The notes beneath the pieces are model-generated. The model worked only from the letters and a program-made list of their open reading frames with translations, did no database searches and was not told the origin of the DNA. Below are positions 7,698 to 10,628 of a DNA stretch of 10,628 nt, one piece after another. Origin of the DNA: Larix sibirica (Eukaryota; Streptophyta; Pinopsida; Pinales; Pinaceae). Position numbers and translations under genes: made by a program. The stretch spans positions 1-10,628 of the forward strand of contig NWUY0300048265.1 in assembly GCA_004151065.3 (NCBI GenBank). The letters are read 5' to 3'. Within the stretch, counting starts at the first letter, position 1. Every line of letters begins with the position of its first letter.

Positions 7698-8352
7698 TTT
7701 TAGAGTAAATAACACTCCTCCAATATGTTTTGATTAGTCTAATGGGACAAACCACAATCAAATACACCTCTTGAGTGAACCATGATTCAAAACCCTAAAT
7801 TTGGGAGCACATTCCCTGATTTGAGGGCACATTCCTTGCTTTGGGAGAATTTCACTCTGATTTAAGGAGTTCAATTAGAACAAGACTTGCTCCAATAATT
7901 TAGTTCTAACACAACATTAACTAGCCCATAATACTCGTTAGCACCCAATTTAGGTAAGTAGAACCCTTTTTGAGAGATTTTGGGGATTTGCATGCTTCAC
8001 TTTAGTTAAACTAAGTGATGAATGAGTCCCTCAGTCAGTAGAACGAAGTTTAGGTGTGTTTCAATCCCAACTGAGGTTATATGCTCTTAGTCAAGCCTGA
8101 CTATCCTTTTTAGAATGGCATGGGAAATTCGAATCGCCTTCTAACATAAATCGAATTGCCTCTCTATAAATTGTAACCTTCTCCATTCATTCAGTACTAT
8201 TAATTAAATCATTGTTCTTTTTTCTATTCCAAATTTTATTGTGTAATAGTTTATGCTATTCAATTATTGCATGATTTTTTATGCTTGATTTAATATTTAC
8301 TATATGTCTTGTTAGCTTATGCACCTAGACCCATGTATGCTCAAATATTATA
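7698..8352 (+). repeat. 3' LTR of the copia element (655 bp)
   Basis: It matches 2625-3281 end to end. It starts TTTTAGAGTAAATAAC (5' copy: TATTCCAGTAAATAAC) and ends AAATATTATA (5' copy: AAATCTAATA). It keeps the TATA box at 8165-8171. In the first ~104 aligned positions about 18 differ from the 5' LTR. It is followed directly by CAAAG. Confidence 0.95.
8165..8171 (+). promoter_or_regulatory. TATA box of the 3' LTR
   Basis: TATAAAT within CTCTATAAATTG, identical to the 5' LTR copy. It would direct any read-out transcript into the satellite on the right. Confidence 0.5.
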
Positions 8353-8357
8353 CAAAG
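8353..8357. repeat. Target site duplication CAAAG (right)
   Basis: CAAAG follows the 3' LTR and matches 2620-2624. The satellite resumes with GTCTTGTGTGG, the continuation expected after AAAG in the other monomers (for example AAGAGGTCATG near 8733). Confidence 0.88.
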
Positions 8358-8642
8358 GTCTTGTGTGGCACTTGGGGGCCTCTTCCATGGACCTTGAAGT
8401 TGAGGATCATTATTTGGGGCTATAGACCCTTGATTTAGTCCCCCAACCATTTCAAGGCTTGGATACATGTTTATGCTCCAAAGTACCTCATAACGACACT
8501 TATATTCTCAATGGGAGGCTAAAGATCCTCTTCAGAGGTCATTTTTGGTATTTCAAGGCCTCAAACATGGACCTTGAGCATAAGGATCATTATTTAGGGC
8601 CATAGTCCCCTATTTTCATCCTCCATCCATTGTCGTATCTAT

Positions 8643-8678
8643 TTAATACATTTTTATGTTTTAATACATTTTTTTGTT
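8643..8678. repeat. 18 bp duplication inside one satellite monomer
   Basis: TTAATACATTTTTATGTT at 8643-8660 is followed by a copy with one mismatch (TTTTTTTGTT end) at 8661-8678. It accounts for nearly all of the 20 extra bases in this monomer. Confidence 0.85.
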
Positions 8679-9220
8679 TCACAATACCATCTAATAATGT
8701 TTCTATTCTCAATGAAAGTCCAAATATCCCCTAAAGAGGTCATGTCTAGTAGTTTGAGGACTCCTATACCATACATGATATTGAATATCATTATTCAATT
8801 ATATAGGCCCTTGATTTAATGTTGTAACCATTTATGTGGCCTCCTTACATGTTTATGGTGAAAAATACATCCTAACAATTCTAATATTCTCATTGGGAGG
8901 TGAAATATGCACCACATTCGTCATGTTTTGTAGTTTGAGTCCTTTTACATGTCCCTTGAGCTTGAGGATCATTAGTCACGACCATAGGCCCTCGATTTTA
9001 TCACCCAACCATTGTACTAGCATTGATAAATGTCTATAGTGCACAATACCATTTAATGACACTGATATTCTCATTTGTAATCCAAATATCCCTTGCATAG
9101 GTCATGTGTAGTAGTTTGAGTCCTTTCTCATGGCCACTAATCCCAAGAACCATTATTTAAGGCCATATGTCCTTCATTTTATCTCCAAACAATTTATATG
9201 GCCTTAATAGATATTTTTGT

Positions 9221-9617
9221 TGCGTGGTTCCTATAATATAATTTAACCCAAAAATTCCAATAAAAGATAGAAAAACATGAGAGAGAATAGATAAAACTAA
9301 AAAAATATCTTTTGTATGCAAGATAAAACAAAGAGCTATGTTCACTTTCCTTCAAGGGGGCATGATGGAAGAGAAAATATCCAAATAAAATAACAATTCT
9401 TGATAGAAAATTGCATTGCTTACTACTCTATATATAATGTTTCAATAGACAAATTCCTAACTACTTGCGGTACTGCTATTAATGAGGGTCAACCACCTAG
9501 GGGCGTTTTCTCAATAAAGACGTACCTTTTACATTAAGCCACTACCCACTAAATATATTGTGGAAATTATGGCCTTATACATTGATAAATTAGTGGGGTT
9601 AGGGTATAATCCTAACA
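9221..9617 (-). repeat. 3' LTR of the - strand element (~397 bp)
   Basis: On the - strand it starts TGTTAGGATTATACCC at 9617, right after a purine tract, and ends ...GGAACCACGCA at 9221, so it has TG...CA termini. On the + strand the satellite match runs to about 9220 and stops there, which agrees with the border. The short open frame on the - strand at 9345-9157 crosses this border and is chance. The LTR holds a TATA-like ATATATA near 9429-9435. Confidence 0.6.
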
Positions 9618-9700
9618 TTCCCTCCACCTCCAAAAGAAACATTGTCGTCAAGGATGGACATGGGGAAACTACTGCAAAATAGATAACAGTTCCAAACTAG
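9599..9700 (-). pseudogene. Possible Ty3/gypsy polyprotein C-terminal end
   Basis: Just before and across the purine tract the - strand reads DDNVSFGGGGNVRIIP, then a stop at 9601-9599. Many plant Ty3/gypsy polyproteins end with a short Asp/Glu-rich stretch and a glycine-rich stretch encoded by the purine tract. A nearby alternative frame reads FPHVHP, and a single frame change would join the two. This would be the surviving tail of pol, with the rest deleted. The stretch is short and low in complexity, so chance similarity is possible. Confidence 0.35.
9618..9636 (-). other. Polypurine tract of the - strand element
   Basis: On the - strand CTTTTGGAGGTGGAGGGAA lies directly before the TG start of the LTR. 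A purine-rich run followed by TGTTAG is the classic plant LTR-element plus-strand primer junction. Confidence 0.6.
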
Positions 9701-10418
9701 CATCTTTTAGTGATGTGTCTTTCTAGTAAATCAAAATTCCACAAATGGTGTGCTAATGTACTTGACACTCATTGGTGCCTAGAACTGCTTGAGGTGACTA
9801 TTGAAACATTCCTTATAGAACGAATATGCTAACTTCCCTGTACATATGGATAATTTCCCAAAGGTTGAGATAAACTCTATGATTGAACTTGTTTGGTGTA
9901 ACTTTGTAAGCAACCCCAAATGAGTATCTCTTTCATAACATGTACATAGATATTTAACTAATAAACTCCGATTGATGTAGCACCAATAGTATTTTTAATT
10001 CCATTCCCACCATTGTCATCATTTCAGATCTAGATAGAAGACCCCCACCCTAAGTTTCATCATGTCATCAATAATGACAAGAAGAGGAAAGTAATTATCC
10101 ATTTAGATGATCCATCTTGATGGGTTGGAACTATAAAAATCTTACAATTCCACTTTAGGAAAATGGTTCCAGATGTTCCTATCCATGAAGGGTGGTTTAT
10201 GGGTGTGAAAACATGAAGAGTTTTATCGATGGATAAATTGTCCTGAGTGAGATTTGTCTTCCTTGTATGGCTCACTTATGGTCTAGTTTTCTTACTTCCT
10301 CCTAAAGTTTTTGAATCTCTCGTATATCTTGGTCATCATTTTCTTGGAATTTTTCCTAAAGACTCTTGTATTTTTCTTCCAGGTTGTTAATATTTTTTGA
10401 ATTAGAGTTGGAATTCAT
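9700..10418 (-). pseudogene. gag: Ty3/gypsy-like gag, broken
   Basis: An ATG at 10418-10416 (- strand) opens a hydrophilic, probably coiled-coil N-terminus (NLEEKYKSL, then EKFQENDDQDIREIQKL and EEVRKLDHK) that is cut by TAG and TGA codons. The middle is poorly readable. Around 9920-9770 another frame gives LTKLHQTSSIIEFISTFGKLS followed by SFYKECFNSHLKQF. This matches the usual retrotransposon gag pattern of L-x-KLRQTG-x-V-x-EY-x-x-x-F, then L and a CF-x-x-GL segment. Stops and frame changes make it non-coding. It does not resemble copia gag at 3621. No zinc knuckle is seen, and sequence matching gag fades out near 9700, close to the purine tract. Confidence 0.55.
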
Positions 10419-10531
10419 GTTGTTTAGGGATTTCAAGGTGGTTTATAAGGAGGAGGATGGTCAACCATGGGGTGTTTGGGGGAGAGGGAGGCTTACAAGG
10501 TCATTAAGATGAGGGAGTATCAAGCTGTATA

Positions 10532-10546
10532 GCTCTTTGATATACA
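10532..10546 (-). other. Possible decayed primer binding site of the - strand element
   Basis: On the - strand TGTATATCAAAGAGC starts exactly where the putative 5' LTR ends. It contains TG, TATCA and GAGC in the order of the initiator-Met primer site TGGTATCAGAGC, with a few extra bases. The position supports it and the sequence match is imperfect. Confidence 0.35.
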
Positions 10547-10628
10547 TACGAAGTCCAATATTACTACTCAAACCAATATTTTAGGGAATTAACAAAGAAG
10601 GCTTGATTATTCCCTTATTCATGATAAT
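10547..10628 (-). repeat. Possible end of the 5' LTR of the - strand element (cut by the window)
   Basis: On the + strand TACGAAGTCC at 10547 lines up with TGCGTGGTTCC at 9221. In the 28 positions starting at TCC in each copy, 19 match by eye. This is what an old LTR pair would show. Only 82 bases are in view and the region is AT-rich, so the call is weak. Confidence 0.35.

Larger units (their letters stand above)
2625..8352 (+). mobile_element. Degenerate Ty1/copia LTR retrotransposon, 5728 bp
   Basis: A structurally complete but coding-dead copia-superfamily element. In order it has a 5' LTR, primer site, leader, gag with zinc knuckle, protease, integrase, reverse transcriptase, RNase H, polypurine tract and 3' LTR, flanked by CAAAG duplications. 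Integrase before reverse transcriptase marks Ty1/copia rather than Ty3/gypsy. The length is near the usual 5-6 kb for plant copia elements. The reading frame changes at least six times and stops are scattered through every domain, so it cannot produce its own proteins. Of the first ~104 aligned LTR positions about 18 differ, which suggests an old insertion. The lineage within copia is not certain. Confidence 0.96.
8353..9220. repeat. Satellite array, ~181 bp monomers (right part)
   Basis: Monomer anchors corresponding to ACAATACC lie at 8480, 8681, 8862 and 9043, giving spacings of 201, 181 and 181. The array stops after about 178 bases of the last unit, at 9220. Shared words are GGTCATGT, AGTAGTTTGAG, TTGAGCTTGAGGATCATTA, GGCCCTTGATTT and CCAACCATT. 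The longer 201 bp unit is explained by an internal 18 bp duplication at 8643-8678. Together with 2357-2624 the array holds about six monomers. Short open frames in it are chance. I do not recognise the satellite family. Confidence 0.93.
9221..10628 (-). mobile_element. Short Ty3/gypsy-like LTR element on the - strand, gag only (partial)
   Basis: Read on the - strand, the window end holds a possible 5' LTR edge (10628-10547) and a decayed primer site (10546-10532). A leader, a gag-like pseudogene from 10418, a purine tract (9636-9618) and an LTR (9617-9221) follow. The left border cuts into a satellite monomer. Only about 929 bases lie between the LTRs, too few for protease, RT, RNase H and integrase, none of which I can find. 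It therefore looks like an internal-deletion or gag-only non-autonomous derivative. The gag and the LTR-purine-tract junction are the firm parts. The 5' LTR edge is weaker because only 82 bases are visible. Confidence 0.6.

Noticed and set aside
8836-9039. 67-codon open frame on the + strand
   Set aside because: It lies wholly inside the satellite monomers, which do not keep the frame from unit to unit.
9157-9345. 62-codon open frame on the - strand
   Set aside because: It crosses from the LTR of the second element into satellite and has no family likeness.
10060-10275. 71-codon open frame on the - strand as a separate gene
   Set aside because: It lies within the decayed gag of the - strand element, has no recognisable motif of its own and is best read as part of that pseudogene region.

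Overview
This window looks like repeat-rich, non-genic nuclear DNA of a seed plant. The DNA is AT-rich, the only coding remnants belong to plant-type LTR retrotransposons, and there is a ~181 bp satellite. I see no intact host gene, tRNA, rRNA, CRISPR array or bacterial-type operon. The strong decay of the elements would fit a large, slowly purged genome such as that of a gymnosperm, but the species cannot be told from this sequence.

Layout. 1-42 resembles the terminal end of another LTR. 42-1178 is non-coding AT-rich DNA with several independent local duplications: a diverged ~294 bp pair, 18 bp x2, 35 bp x2 and 47 bp x2. 1179-1727 is a three-copy tandem repeat with units of 175, 187 and 187 bp. 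1728-2356 shows nothing recognisable. 2357-2624 is the left part of a ~181 bp satellite array. 2625-8352 is a complete but dead Ty1/copia element on the + strand (657 bp 5' LTR, 655 bp 3' LTR), flanked by the 5 bp target duplication CAAAG. 8353-9220 is the right part of the same array. 9221-10628 is a second LTR element on the - strand. It shows an LTR of about 397 bp, a purine tract, a decayed Ty3/gypsy-like gag, a possible primer site and the edge of a second LTR. It is only about 0.93 kb between LTRs and has lost, or never had, most of pol.

The copia element keeps the normal order LTR, tRNA-iMet primer site, repeat-rich leader, gag with zinc knuckle, protease (DSG), integrase (HHCC and DD35E), reverse transcriptase (YVDD), RNase H, polypurine tract, LTR. 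It is broken by many stops and at least six frame changes, several of them at homopolymer runs. The integrase zinc histidines read as Asn. The positions of the catalytic Glu in both integrase and RNase H are now TAG codons. RT lacks a block of roughly 25-30 residues. It cannot move by itself.

The main story is one of nested and adjacent insertion: two retroelements in opposite orientations landed in one short satellite array, and removing the copia element plus one CAAAG restores a ~180 bp monomer. I do not see evidence for a new defence, metabolic or regulatory system. The least ordinary feature is a block of about 12 units of ~22 bp in the copia leader between primer site and gag.
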